A stretch of DNA of 64,000 nucleotides from positions 1 through 64,000 of the forward strand of contig NZ_JBHYFV010000015.1 in assembly GCF_051859345.1 (NCBI RefSeq), read 5' to 3'. The stretch is from Marivita sp051859345. Its GTDB lineage: Bacteria; Pseudomonadota; Alphaproteobacteria; Rhodobacterales; Rhodobacteraceae. A program made the position numbers and the translations under genes. The notes beneath the pieces are model-generated. The model saw only the letters and a program-made list of their open reading frames with translations. It did not search any database and was not told the DNA's origin. Shown piece after piece: positions 16,930-26,588 of the stretch (positions within the stretch are counted from its first letter, which is position 1; every line of letters starts with the position of its first letter).

Positions 16930-17049
16930 ATAATTCACTTTGGTTCTGAAGTGTCCATTGCTTTTTGTTCAACCACCATCACGCCAATCGACAGGTCTTG
17001 GCACGACCGGCTCAGTGTCTGAATTCAGATGTATCGGGTGTCTGGCTGG

Positions 17050-19290
17050 TCACAGTGCGAAAGGATCGTCCAGAATGCCGACAACGGGCATCAGGAAGTC
17101 GCCATTTACCGGGTCCATGGCTGCCGCATAAAGGGTTTCGATGGCGTTTACAGCCGATGCCACACTTGTTTCGCTGCCATCAAACAGGGCCATGACCAGC
17201 GCCGCATCATCGATATCCGACATCCCCCGGTGGACTGCAAAAAGCGCGCCAAGATCTGTTTTCTGCTCAAGATATCGCTGGTCCGCCGCTTGCCTATCGA
17301 CGAAACTTTGCGGTGCATCAGATGTGGGAACCGCTTTCACCCCTTGAAGAAACTCGAGAATGAACGCGCCTCGGGACACGGTGCCATCGTCAAGCGCTTT
17401 GGCCCAGAATCGAAGACCATCAATGTCGGGCGCACGGCCCAAGACGTTCTGGTAGACGTCGGCTGCAAATCTGAAGTTGCCCGAGCCGGTTGGATAAGCT
17501 TCGAGCGTTTCAGGCTGATTTGCAAACTGGATCGCGATCTCTTCCAGTGGCACGCCGTTTGCGTAAACCGTACCCCAGAATGCCAGACCGACCGCATCCG
17601 GCGCGCGATTGAAATACGCGATATACAATTCAACGAAGCTTTCGAACGCGTCTTGTTCCAGACCTGCGTGACCGCCGAACTGCCGCAGGTCTATTGGACC
17701 GTCGAACAGCGGGTGTTCTGCTCCAAAGTCGATCAGTTCGACATTATCAAGCGCAATCGGTCCCAATCCTCCCTCAGAGCGATCCGCGACCGTCACGCCA
17801 TTTGCGGTGAAAGACACAATGTAGTTTGACTGCTCACCGGCGAAGAACGCGCTATCGACGCCTTCCATGCCATTGATCCGGTCAAACGCCCCTGTCGCCA
17901 TCAAGTTGGCATCGTCAAACGGTGTCCCCGTCAGCACGCTGTCTGTTCGTGGCTCCAAACCTGGTTGGTCTTCATCTGATGGTGCGGTCGTGTCGTCTTT
18001 TGGCTCAGAGGGATGACCAAGCGACGTCCCCTCTACATCCTCTTCGTTGACAAGTTCGATATGGGCCGCAGTCAACGGAGAACCGCTTTGCGAGGCATGA
18101 AACATATCGACGGTTGTGCCGTCCCCAAGCGTCAAGCGTGAGACGTTGCTGAAGGGTTTTGTAATTGTGCCAATCGCCTCATCCGCCGAGGTGAAGCCGC
18201 TGTTGATCAGTCTGATCGTTTCGTTGGAAAGATCGAAATCAGACAGCGTGTTTCGTCCGTCACCCGTGCCGATGACAAACACGTCGCGGCCCCCCTGACC
18301 GTAATAGGTGTCAGCCCCAGCGCCTCCGCGCAATTCGTCATTGCCATCACCGCCATCAAGGTAGTCGTCGTCCGGTCCTCCCAGTAGGGTGTCGTTCCCG
18401 TTCTGGCCAAAAAGGTCATCGTCGCCCGTGTTGCCGACAAGCAGATCGTCCCCGTCTGCGCCCTGAAGCGAATCGTCGCCGCCCAGACCGTCAATCGTGT
18501 CCGCAACATCCCGACCAAAAATGCGCTCTCCCGAAGCGGTGGCAATCGGGGGCGTGCTGCCTTGCTTGATGAAGCCCGCGATATCATATCCGATATCCGC
18601 CAGAATGGCCTTGTCAAACGAGCTGATCAGGACGCGTGATCCGGTGATGAGCAAGGGATCAAGAGCGACCGTGTCGCCCGCAAAACCTTCCTCGACATGA
18701 GAGAAGTCATCCTCGATCGGGATCGGTTGGCCATTGTTGAGAGATGTTGTGTTTGGTCCGGTGAAGGTGTCACCCACAATCCACCGATCAAACGCGCCGG
18801 ATGTGCCCACACCAAGGATATGTCCGATTTCATGCACTGCGACGGACATGAAGTCGTTTTGGCCTGACCCTGGGTTGTCCAGGCTGAACGACCAGTTCGC
18901 CGCAGAGTCAAATGTGATGGCCCCGGCCCATGGTTCGAAATCGGTTACTGCGCCGGTGCCGCGAAAATCAGGGCTGATCCGGGCGGTATAAACATCGCCT
19001 GCCGCATCTCCACCGTCTGGACCAGCTACGGCCAGCGTTGCACCGGGAAAGTTGGTCGCGCCAACAAAAACGATGATGTCATCGACAGTGTGTGTCAGCG
19101 TGATCGTTTCCGTCGCGAATGTCGTTGGGTTGCGAATGCTGAAGACCGTGCCAACGGGAAGATTTTCAAAGTCGTCGCGAATGACGGCTTCCCATTGATC
19201 TGCGGCCGCTTCAAGCGCCGCGCGATGGTCCGGGCTATTGAAAAACCCTGTGCTGTCGAAGCGGTAGTCGAATGCAATCGTGAATGACAC
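17050..19290 (-). CDS. secreted RTX metalloprotease-like protein with DUF4214 domain
   Basis: About 746 residues. Residues ~1-240 form a metzincin-like domain with VAVHEIGHILGVGTSGAF. A row of glycine/aspartate RTX nonapeptides follows (GGDDSLQGADGDDLLVG, GNDTLLGGPDDDYLDG) that binds Ca2+ and marks type I secretion. The C-terminal ~150 residues contain two DUF4214-like units (YIAYFNRAPDAVGLAFW, VYQNVLGRAPDIDGLRFW). The first zinc motif HExxHxxG is intact, but the third His expected three residues after the Gly is Thr. No N-terminal signal peptide is seen, as expected for type I export. The start is uncertain: GTG 19290 follows TAAGGAAAT and gives the typical FDYRFD beginning; ATG 19317 and 19419 are in-frame alternatives. 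No secretion genes adjoin it. Confidence 0.75.
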   Translation of the reverse strand: MSFTIAFDYRFDSTGFFNSPDHRAALEAAADQWEAVIRDDFENLPVGTVFSIRNPTTFATETITLTHTVDDIIVFVGATNFPGATLAVAGPDGGDAAGDVYTARISPDFRGTGAVTDFEPWAGAITFDSAANWSFSLDNPGSGQNDFMSVAVHEIGHILGVGTSGAFDRWIVGDTFTGPNTTSLNNGQPIPIEDDFSHVEEGFAGDTVALDPLLITGSRVLISSFDKAILADIGYDIAGFIKQGSTPPIATASGERIFGRDVADTIDGLGGDDSLQGADGDDLLVGNTGDDDLFGQNGNDTLLGGPDDDYLDGGDGNDELRGGAGADTYYGQGGRDVFVIGTGDGRNTLSDFDLSNETIRLINSGFTSADEAIGTITKPFSNVSRLTLGDGTTVDMFHASQSGSPLTAAHIELVNEEDVEGTSLGHPSEPKDDTTAPSDEDQPGLEPRTDSVLTGTPFDDANLMATGAFDRINGMEGVDSAFFAGEQSNYIVSFTANGVTVADRSEGGLGPIALDNVELIDFGAEHPLFDGPIDLRQFGGHAGLEQDAFESFVELYIAYFNRAPDAVGLAFWGTVYANGVPLEEIAIQFANQPETLEAYPTGSGNFRFAADVYQNVLGRAPDIDGLRFWAKALDDGTVSRGAFILEFLQGVKAVPTSDAPQSFVDRQAADQRYLEQKTDLGALFAVHRGMSDIDDAALVMALFDGSETSVASAVNAIETLYAAAMDPVNGDFLMPVVGILDDPFAL

Positions 19291-19597
19291 AGACCATATT
19301 TCCTTACCCGAACGCATGTGACGAAAAGAATTTCGTCCTGATCCACGCGCGATTTTGAATCCCTGAGTACACAAGGCGTAGTCGACAAGTTGGGCAGCAT
19401 CGTGATGGCAGTTGGGCAATGGGTCTGGAAATTAGTCAGCATTTTAAACAACTTGGATCGCCATGGCGCGTCGTGACCACCGTCTTTGTCGCGCCATGGG
19501 TCAGGTGAAACCGCGCACCAACTGCGAACAACTGCCATTGCGATCAGGTGTAAACCCGACTTGACGGAGCCGGGTCTGTGAGTGCACATGAACGCGT
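19291..19597. other. intergenic region between protease gene and cobalamin riboswitch
   Basis: Divergent region of about 300 bases. It must hold the promoters of both the RTX protease gene and the riboswitch-controlled operon. Alternative protease starts (19317, 19419) fall here. No further gene or repeat is evident. Confidence 0.4.
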
Positions 19598-19790
19598 TTA
19601 CGGTCCGGGCGTGTCACAGCGTTCGGTGAAAAGGGAACGCGGTGCTTCGACAGAACAATCCGCGACTGCCCCCGCAACTGTGAGCGGTGAGCGACGCTGA
19701 AACAGCCACTGGTGCCAATTCCGGCGCTGGGAAGGCCAGCAGAGCAATGACCCGCAAGTCAGGAGACCTGCCGTAGACCAACACCCAGTC
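19598..19790 (+). ncRNA. cobalamin (B12) riboswitch
   Basis: Conserved elements occur in the right order: AAAAGGGAACGCGGTG near 19629, GCCCCCGCAACTGTGAGCGG from 19668, CAGCCACTGG near 19703, GCTGGGAAGGC near 19726, and the B12 box GCAAGTCAGGAGACCTGCC at 19754-19772. It lies about 130 bases upstream of a BtuB-like receptor start on the same strand. Binding of adenosyl- or another cobalamin in the leader is expected to reduce expression of the receptor and binding-protein genes. Boundaries are approximate. Confidence 0.93.
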
Positions 19791-19920
19791 CGATCGCGGG
19801 GTGCGATGGGGCGGCGGCCTGTCCGCAGTGGTGTCTATCACCGTCTGCGGATGCGCGCGCATTCCAGATTTTTTGTTACCAAACCGACGCTCTGCGTCGG
19901 GCAAGGCTGGGATCATTGCT

Positions 19921-21753
19921 ATGGCACGGCTCACGACCAAACTACTTCTGTGTTCTACTCTTGTTGCTCCGTCGCTTGCGGCGGCTCAGGACGTGGGTGG
20001 CACAGTTATCGAACTTGACGAAATCGTCGTTTTTGGCGGCTTGCTTCCGACAAATCTCAACACCACCGGAGCCACGATTGAAGTTGCGGAAAGTCAGGAC
20101 ATCCTGCGTCAAGGTATTGGCGCAACCGCGACGCTTGATGCGCTTCCGGGTGTCTCAGTCAGCTCCAATGGTGGACTGGGCGGCAGCGCCACGGCGCGGA
20201 TCCGTGGTCTTAGCGGACCCTATGTCGGCGTTCGCGTCGACGGAATTGACGTGGCCGACCCATCAGGCCCGCAAACCGCGTTCAACTTTGGCACGCTGAC
20301 CACAGGATCACTTGACCGGATGGCAGTGGTCAAGGGCACGCAATCGGCGGTCTACGGATCCGAAGCGATTGCCGGAGTCGTCGAAGTGGAAAGCTGGCGA
20401 CCCGACGTGCAGGGTTTTTCCGGCAAGGCAAGAGCCGAGGTGGGAAGCTTTGAGACACGCGCAGCCAACGTCAGCTTGGGGTATCTGGATGACCGTGCAG
20501 AACTTGCCCTTAGCTTGGGGCGCGTCACAACCAAAGGGTTTCCGGCCCGAGATACGGACGACGAAAACGACGGGTTCGAGCAGAGCAGCCTGAACCTCTT
20601 TGCGGCCTATCAAATCAGCGACTCCATCCGCGTTGGAATGACCGGATTGTGGTCCGATGGATCGGCTGAATTCGACCGCTCTGAAATGGATCCCACCGGA
20701 GAGATTGACGAAACGCGACGTGGGCTTCGGGTGTTTGGGGAAGTTCAGACCGGCGAATGGACGCACGAACTGTCCTTCAGCCGCTACGAGATTGATCGTT
20801 TCGATGCCGACGGATTTACGCGCGATTTTCTGGGTGAGCGCGACACCGCAGCCTATCTGGCGCAGGGGGATCTGTCGTCCAACCTGTCGCTTGCTTTGGG
20901 CGCGGACTGGACAGAGGAACGGTCGGAACTGGACGGTGCTGCCTATGATGCGTCCAACGCGGCTGTTTTTGCTGAATTCAAAGCCACGCCAAGTGACGCA
21001 GTCGAGCTGTCGTTGACCCTGCGCTATGACGATTACTCGGATTTTGACGGCCAGTTTTCAGGGCGCGCAGCTCTGTCTTACCAGTTGAACGAGGCGACCA
21101 TTGTCCGTGCCTCGCTTGGGTCCGGTTATCGCGCGCCGTCGCTTTACGAACGGTTCGGCCCCTACGCCGGCTCCACTCCGCTGGACCCGGAAGAAAGCCT
21201 GAGCTTTGACCTGGGGATCGAGCATAGCTACGGGGATCGCGGTTCGGTCAAGGCCACCTTGTTCTGGGCCGAGATCGAAAACCTGATCGGTTTTGGCACC
21301 TCGTCCAATTGCCTGCCGTCGCAGGCGTTCGGTTGCTACATCCAGACGGATGGCACCACACAAACCAGTGGTCTGGAACTTAGCGGGTCGTATGCGATCA
21401 CGGATCGGGTTCGCCTGTCAGCGGCGTATACCCTGACCAACGCCGAAAACAACGGAGACCGTGTGATCCTTGTGCCCCGCCATGATCTGTCGCTGGCCCT
21501 TGAAGCGGACGTCACCGATCGGTTGCAGGTGGGTCTGAACATGACCCGTGTTGCGGACACGCTTGATGGCTTCGGGACACCTACGCCGCTGGACGATTAC
21601 ACGGTCTGGGACGTGTCGGCCCGGTACGACATCACCGACTCTGCGTCGATCTATGGCGCAATCGACAATTTTGGGGATGCGTCCTACCAGTCGGTTCGCG
21701 GATTCAACGCGCCAGAGCGGACAATCCGTTTTGGCATCGAAACCTCGTTCTGA
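19921..21753 (+). CDS. btuB: TonB-dependent outer-membrane cobalamin receptor, BtuB-like
   Basis: 610 residues from ATG 19921, giving a signal peptide that ends near APSLAAAQD; the longer frame from 19801 would run through the riboswitch leader. A TonB-box-like DEIVVFGG follows. The plug has LDALPGVSVSSNGGLGG, RIRGLSGPYVGVRVDGI and VVKGTQSAVYGSEAIAGVV, and the barrel ends in a Phe-terminated strand (TIRFGIETSF), standard for outer-membrane barrels. The upstream B12 riboswitch and downstream BtuF-like gene support cobalamin or a cobalamin precursor as ligand. Confidence 0.9.
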   Translation: MARLTTKLLLCSTLVAPSLAAAQDVGGTVIELDEIVVFGGLLPTNLNTTGATIEVAESQDILRQGIGATATLDALPGVSVSSNGGLGGSATARIRGLSGPYVGVRVDGIDVADPSGPQTAFNFGTLTTGSLDRMAVVKGTQSAVYGSEAIAGVVEVESWRPDVQGFSGKARAEVGSFETRAANVSLGYLDDRAELALSLGRVTTKGFPARDTDDENDGFEQSSLNLFAAYQISDSIRVGMTGLWSDGSAEFDRSEMDPTGEIDETRRGLRVFGEVQTGEWTHELSFSRYEIDRFDADGFTRDFLGERDTAAYLAQGDLSSNLSLALGADWTEERSELDGAAYDASNAAVFAEFKATPSDAVELSLTLRYDDYSDFDGQFSGRAALSYQLNEATIVRASLGSGYRAPSLYERFGPYAGSTPLDPEESLSFDLGIEHSYGDRGSVKATLFWAEIENLIGFGTSSNCLPSQAFGCYIQTDGTTQTSGLELSGSYAITDRVRLSAAYTLTNAENNGDRVILVPRHDLSLALEADVTDRLQVGLNMTRVADTLDGFGTPTPLDDYTVWDVSARYDITDSASIYGAIDNFGDASYQSVRGFNAPERTIRFGIETSF

Positions 21754-21756
21754 ACG

Positions 21757-22560
21757 ATGCGGCGTCTGCTGACGCTGATAAGCATTGTGCTGGCCCCGAT
21801 GTGGGCCAGCGCGTCTGACATGCCGCGCGTGGTGTCCGTAAACGTCTGTACGGATCAACTGATCATGTTGCTGGCCGATCCGGCGCAGGTGGTGTCGCTA
21901 AGCCAGTTGTCGGATGATCCGCGGGCATCCGTCATGGCGGAAGAAGCCAAACGCTTTGCAAAGAACAATGGTCGGGCCGAAGTGATAGCGGTTCAGAACC
22001 CGGATATTGTTGTTGCCGGAGAATACAACGACCCGGCCCTGATCGCGCTGCTGCGCTCCATCGGGATCGAGGTGGTCCAGTTTCCCGTTACCCGGTCACT
22101 TGACGATATCCCCCAGGAAATTCGGAAGATGGGGGCGGTATTGGGGCGACATTCCAAGGCCGAAACACTTGCCACAGCGCTTGAGCGAGATCTGGAGAAC
22201 CGGCCCGTTGTGACGGACACAGCGCCTCTGGCCGCGTTTTTCCTGCCCAATGGTTACGCGCTGGGCGCAGGGACGTTAAGCCACGATATCCTTGTCGCCG
22301 GAGGGGCAAGGAACCTTTCAGTGGAACTGGGATTTCAGGGAAATGGCACCCTGTCGTTGGAACAGGTGATCTTGCACCAGCCTGATCTGTTGATCGGGTC
22401 GCAGCCTTTTGACGGGTTTTCACTCTCTGAAGAAATGGTCTCGCATCCCGCCTTGTCGCAGTTTCCTGTTCTCAACACTACGGTCGAATGGGTGTGTGGT
22501 ACGCCCTTCGTGATGAATGCCGTGGCCCAGGTTGCGGAACGGGTCGGTCGCCTGCGCTAG
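21757..22560 (+). CDS. btuF: periplasmic cobalamin-binding protein, BtuF-like
   Basis: 267 residues starting 3 bases after the receptor stop, so in the riboswitch-controlled operon. Signal peptide ends near PMWASASDM. The class III binding-protein fold is indicated by RVVSVNVCTDQLIMLLAD, NPDIVVAGEYNDPALIALL and QPDLLIGSQPF. Members pass B12 or siderophores from the receptor to an inner-membrane ABC importer. BtuC and BtuD are not in this window and must be elsewhere if this protein is used. Confidence 0.82.
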   Translation: MRRLLTLISIVLAPMWASASDMPRVVSVNVCTDQLIMLLADPAQVVSLSQLSDDPRASVMAEEAKRFAKNNGRAEVIAVQNPDIVVAGEYNDPALIALLRSIGIEVVQFPVTRSLDDIPQEIRKMGAVLGRHSKAETLATALERDLENRPVVTDTAPLAAFFLPNGYALGAGTLSHDILVAGGARNLSVELGFQGNGTLSLEQVILHQPDLLIGSQPFDGFSLSEEMVSHPALSQFPVLNTTVEWVCGTPFVMNAVAQVAERVGRLR

Positions 22561-22567
22561 CCTGCAA

Positions 22568-23446
22568 TTAGATGAGGTCCGCCATTTGGCGCGCCAGACG
22601 CAGAGCACCGTCCAGTGCAGTCCCGTGTGGTTCTGCCAACCGGGGCTTGTGTGGCGTCTCCAGAAATGGCGCGTATCGCGGTCCCAGACTGCCTGTCAGA
22701 CATACGACGTCGTCACCGGTCAGGTGTGATCTGCGCAGGCAAAGGTTCAGATAGTCCGCGCCCTCTTTGACAAGTGCCAAAGCGTTTGGGTCATCGTTGT
22801 CGGAGGCTGAAAAAAGGGTTTGGGCAAGTGCAGCATATGCCGCCGGGGTTGCATGTCTGGCAAATGCGATCAAAGCCGCAGCATCTCGGTCGAATTGCGC
22901 CAGAAGTGTCTCAATGGCGTCGGACGTTTCCTTGAGGTCGTCCAAGACCAGGGCGGCGCGTTGCAGCGCCATTCGTCCCAACCATGCACCAGAGGCCTGG
23001 TCTCCCAGTTGAAGTCCCCAGCCACCAAGATAGCGAACCTCGGTGTTGCGTTTTATTGCAACGAACGATCCCGTTCCGACCGAGACCACTGCTCCGTTGC
23101 GGTCCCCTAAAGCGCCAACAACCGAAATCATCTGATCGTTGCTGACCTTGCAGTATTGCAGGGGCAAAAGTGCTTCTGCTGCCTGCGCATCGTGCGCCGT
23201 AACAATCCCGGCAATCCCAAGATGTGCGGGCGCGGACATCAGGGCGTCCATGGAAAGACCGGCTGAAACCGCCGCACAGGACAGGGTTTCCGTGATGTTC
23301 TGCAGCGTTGCTTCCGGGTCGCTTGTGTAATTGGCGGCACCACCCGATGCCGTTCCGATCAGACGACCATGCACATCATGGATCGCAACGCGGCATCCGG
23401 TTCCGCCGCCATCGATTCCGATGATATATCTGGACGCGCTTGTCAT
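22568..23446 (-). CDS. BadF/BadG-type sugar kinase, N-acetylglucosamine/glucosamine kinase-like
   Basis: 292 residues from ATG 23446; an in-frame ATG at 23518 would add an atypical extension. IIGIDGGGTGCRVAI is the ASKHA phosphate-1 motif, GTGSFVAIK the phosphate-2 region, and CLTGSLGPRYAPFL the adenosine region. This family contains amino-sugar kinases. It ends 7 bases from the convergent BtuF gene and is transcribed divergently from the glucosylglycerate phosphorylase-like gene, so it may phosphorylate a sugar released by that pathway. The substrate is not determined. Confidence 0.75.
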   Translation of the reverse strand: MTSASRYIIGIDGGGTGCRVAIHDVHGRLIGTASGGAANYTSDPEATLQNITETLSCAAVSAGLSMDALMSAPAHLGIAGIVTAHDAQAAEALLPLQYCKVSNDQMISVVGALGDRNGAVVSVGTGSFVAIKRNTEVRYLGGWGLQLGDQASGAWLGRMALQRAALVLDDLKETSDAIETLLAQFDRDAAALIAFARHATPAAYAALAQTLFSASDNDDPNALALVKEGADYLNLCLRRSHLTGDDVVCLTGSLGPRYAPFLETPHKPRLAEPHGTALDGALRLARQMADLI

Positions 23447-23610
23447 ATGCGCGGCCTTAGCACAGATTTTTGCCGTCTGTGCAGTGTCCATGTCGAGCCT
23501 CGGGTCTGCACAATGCACGAAAAACGGGCAAGTCGACCCATTCCATTGCGATCCGTGAAGGCGAAGAGCGAATTATTTGAAACCGCGCCAGAGCCGTGAT
23601 TGTCTGAACT

Positions 23611-25374
23611 ATGGCCCAAGACATTCAGAGCAAAGAAAAATCTCCTGCGTTGAGCCGGGCGCTTGCTGCCAAAGTCAGTGAGATTTATCCTGATGTGAAC
23701 GCGGACATCCTGACCACCAAGGCCATTGACGCGTTCTGGCCCGAGGGCACCCACAGGCGCAAGCGGGGCCGCACGCCGGGAAATGCGCTTTGGTCGCAAG
23801 GGGATGCGCTGCTCATCACTTATGGAAATTCGATTGTCGATGGTGCGCACAAACCGCTTGATCTGCTGAACGATTTTCTGCGCCGCTATCTGCGCGGCGT
23901 CATCAACGGTGTTCACATCCTGCCGTTTTTTCCATTCACTTCGGATGATGGGTTTGCCGTCACTGACTACATGGCGGTCAATCCCCAATTGGGAGACTGG
24001 TCGGACATCAACCGGATCGCAGATGAATTCAAACTGATGTCCGATCTGGTCTTGAACCATGTGTCGAGTCAAGGGACGTGGTTCAACGCCTATCGGCAGG
24101 GCCAAACGCCCTATGACAAGTTCTTTTTTGAGGCGAGCCCGGACGATGATCTGAGCATGGTGGTCCGCCCCCGCACGACACCGCTCTTGCAAAAGGTCGA
24201 AACTAAAGAGGGCCCGCGCCATGTCTGGTGTACGTTCAGCCACGACCAGATCGACCTTGATTTCCGCAATCCAGAAGTGCTGCTGGAGTTTCTGCGCACG
24301 ATACGGACGCATATCGACAACGGGGTTCAGATCATCCGTCTGGATGCTGTTGCGTTTCTTTGGAAAGAGGTCGGATCACCGTCGATCCACCTGCCGCAGA
24401 CCCATGCAATTGTGAAACTGATCCGTCTGCTGTGCGATTTTGCTGTTGAGCCGATTGTACTGCTCACCGAGACCAATGTCCCGAAGGCCGAAAACCTCAG
24501 CTACTTTGGCAAGCGGGATGAAGCGCATGTCATATACAACTTTCCGCTGCCGCCGTTGATCCTGCACGCGCTCTTGTCGGGGACGGCCAGAAATCTTGAC
24601 AAGTGGCAGCGGTCGATGCCGCCAGCGCCGCTGGGCTGTGCCTATCTCAATTTCACCTCAAGCCATGATGGCATCGGAATGCGCCCCGCAGAGGGTCTGC
24701 TTTCAGGCGACGACCAGAACGCGATGATAGACACGGTCAAAGCGTCGGGAGGACTTGTTTCGATGCGCGCCCTGCCGGATGGAGGCGTGGCGCCGTACGA
24801 GTTGAACACCACCTATTTCGCGGCACTCAGCCGGACGTTTGATGGACCTGACGAACATCACCTTGACCGATTCTTGTGTTCCCAGACCATTGTCATGTCG
24901 CTTGAAGGCATTCCGGCATTCTACATTCATTCGATGCTGGCCACACCCAACGATACGGATGCTGTTGAACGGCGGGGAATGAACCGGGCGATCAACCGCC
25001 ACAGGTGGGATTACGAAGCGTTGCGCGCGCTCTTGGCTCAAGATGATACGATCCATGCACAGGTCTTGAATGGGTTGAAGCAGCGCCTAAGAATTCGTCA
25101 GAAACAAACCGCCTTTCATCCCAATGCCACCCAATTCACCGTGCGAACCGATGACGAGCGGATCTTTGGTATCTGGCGTCAAAGCCTTGATCGGACCCAA
25201 TCTGTTTTTGCGCTGCACAACGTCAGCAAAGAAACGGTCACCCTGCCGGTCAGCACCTTGAACATCATTGCTGACGAAGACTGGCGCGACTTGTTGTCGG
25301 GCGATCCGATCTCGAAAAATGATGTCGTGCTTGCTCCCTATCAATGCCGCTGGATCAGCAACGCAGGTCACTGA
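23611..25374 (+). CDS. GH13_18 phosphorylase, probably glucosylglycerate phosphorylase
   Basis: 587 residues, the usual size for sucrose-phosphorylase-like GH13_18 enzymes. Catalytic elements visible: nucleophile Asp in IIRLDAVAFLW, acid/base Glu in VLLTETNVPKAEN, and the stabilising Asp in NFTSSHDGIGMRP. GH13_18 members phosphorolyse sucrose, glucosylglycerate or related glucosides to alpha-glucose 1-phosphate. Convergent GpgS- and GpgP-like genes that make glucosylglycerate point to that substrate, but sucrose cannot be excluded. The stop overlaps that of the convergent gene by 7 bases. Confidence 0.78.
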   Translation: MAQDIQSKEKSPALSRALAAKVSEIYPDVNADILTTKAIDAFWPEGTHRRKRGRTPGNALWSQGDALLITYGNSIVDGAHKPLDLLNDFLRRYLRGVINGVHILPFFPFTSDDGFAVTDYMAVNPQLGDWSDINRIADEFKLMSDLVLNHVSSQGTWFNAYRQGQTPYDKFFFEASPDDDLSMVVRPRTTPLLQKVETKEGPRHVWCTFSHDQIDLDFRNPEVLLEFLRTIRTHIDNGVQIIRLDAVAFLWKEVGSPSIHLPQTHAIVKLIRLLCDFAVEPIVLLTETNVPKAENLSYFGKRDEAHVIYNFPLPPLILHALLSGTARNLDKWQRSMPPAPLGCAYLNFTSSHDGIGMRPAEGLLSGDDQNAMIDTVKASGGLVSMRALPDGGVAPYELNTTYFAALSRTFDGPDEHHLDRFLCSQTIVMSLEGIPAFYIHSMLATPNDTDAVERRGMNRAINRHRWDYEALRALLAQDDTIHAQVLNGLKQRLRIRQKQTAFHPNATQFTVRTDDERIFGIWRQSLDRTQSVFALHNVSKETVTLPVSTLNIIADEDWRDLLSGDPISKNDVVLAPYQCRWISNAGH

Positions 25375-26588
25375 TACTCCTTCATGTCCGCAAGCGCGGC
25401 AGCCTGCATATCGCGCAGGAAGTCCGGGTCAGCCGCGTGAACCCGGTTCCATGTGGCGATGAACGGCGTTTCGTGCGGGTTGTCTAGAAACGTCTGGCCC
25501 GCGCGCATGATGTTCTCCGCAAAAAGCTCGATCGAGGCTTCTTCGGAATGACGGTCCACGATCAGCCCGTTCATCTGGGCATCGCAGTAATACGCATCCA
25601 GCAGATCAAGGGCGCTGCGATAGTAGGTGGCTTTCAGGGTTCGGAACACGTTGGTGGTAAAGATCGTCCCGTCCGCAGCAAGCTTTCGGAAGATCGCCTT
25701 GCAGATGTCAGTCGACATGCGGTTCAGCCCTGTCTGGGCGTCTTCGGGGCTCAGCGTCTGGTGTTTGTGGTCATAGGCATCCGCGATTTCGACCTGGCAC
25801 ACCGCCTTGGGGGCAAGGTTGCGCCATGCTTCGGACAGCACGCCGATTTCCAGACCCCAATCTGATGGAATGCGCAGGTCGGGCAGGATATTTGTCCGCA
25901 TCGCAAATTCGCCCGACAGCGGGTAACGGAAGCTGCGCAGGTAATCGATATAGTCTCGATCACCGATCACCCGTTTCAGCGCAATCAACAGAGGGCTGAC
26001 CAAAAGCCGGGTCACACGCCCGTTGAGTTTTTCGTCCCCGATCCGCGCATAATACCCCTTGGCCACCTGATAGGGAAAGGTGGGGTTGGCGACCGGATAG
26101 ATCAGCCGGGCCAGCATTTCATTGGTGTAGGTCAGAATATCACAATCATGGATCGCCATGACCGCGCTGTCCTGACAGCCGATCAGGTAGCCGATGGAGG
26201 TCCAGACGTTCTTGCCCTTGCCCTGTTCGGTTGGTGCGAGTCCCATCTGTTCAAGCCGGGTGTCCAGCGCAAGCATCCGGGGACTGTCGTTCCAGATGAC
26301 GATATGGTTCTGGTTCAATCCTTCGAAGAACTTTTTGGCATGGCGAAATTGTTCTTCGGTTGCGCGATCCAGACCGATAATCACGCGGTGCAGGTATGTG
26401 ACCTTGGCCAACTCCGACAAGATGTTGGGCATCGCGTCGGTTTCCAGCTCGGAATAAAGACAGGGCAGGATCAGGGACATTTTTCGCGTCTGGGCAAACG
26501 TCTCAAGTTCGTAGGTCATTTCAGGCAACGAACGGCTGCGCAGATTGTGCAGGGTCGTGATGTTTCCGTTCTGATGAAAATCAACCAT
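25368..26588 (-). CDS. gpgS: glucosyl-3-phosphoglycerate synthase
   Basis: 406 residues from ATG 26588, which overlaps the end of the phosphatase gene by 8 bases. Family features are the N-terminal MSLILPCLYSELE stretch, the nucleotide-sugar metal motif in VMAIHDCDILTY, and LSGEFAMRTNILPDLRIPS; this matches GT81 GpgS. The enzyme transfers glucose from an NDP-glucose (usually GDP) to 3-phosphoglycerate. Its product is dephosphorylated by the upstream-encoded HAD enzyme to the compatible solute glucosylglycerate. No NDP-glucose pyrophosphorylase gene is present here. Confidence 0.82.
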   Translation of the reverse strand: MVDFHQNGNITTLHNLRSRSLPEMTYELETFAQTRKMSLILPCLYSELETDAMPNILSELAKVTYLHRVIIGLDRATEEQFRHAKKFFEGLNQNHIVIWNDSPRMLALDTRLEQMGLAPTEQGKGKNVWTSIGYLIGCQDSAVMAIHDCDILTYTNEMLARLIYPVANPTFPYQVAKGYYARIGDEKLNGRVTRLLVSPLLIALKRVIGDRDYIDYLRSFRYPLSGEFAMRTNILPDLRIPSDWGLEIGVLSEAWRNLAPKAVCQVEIADAYDHKHQTLSPEDAQTGLNRMSTDICKAIFRKLAADGTIFTTNVFRTLKATYYRSALDLLDAYYCDAQMNGLIVDRHSEEASIELFAENIMRAGQTFLDNPHETPFIATWNRVHAADPDFLRDMQAAALADMKEYQ

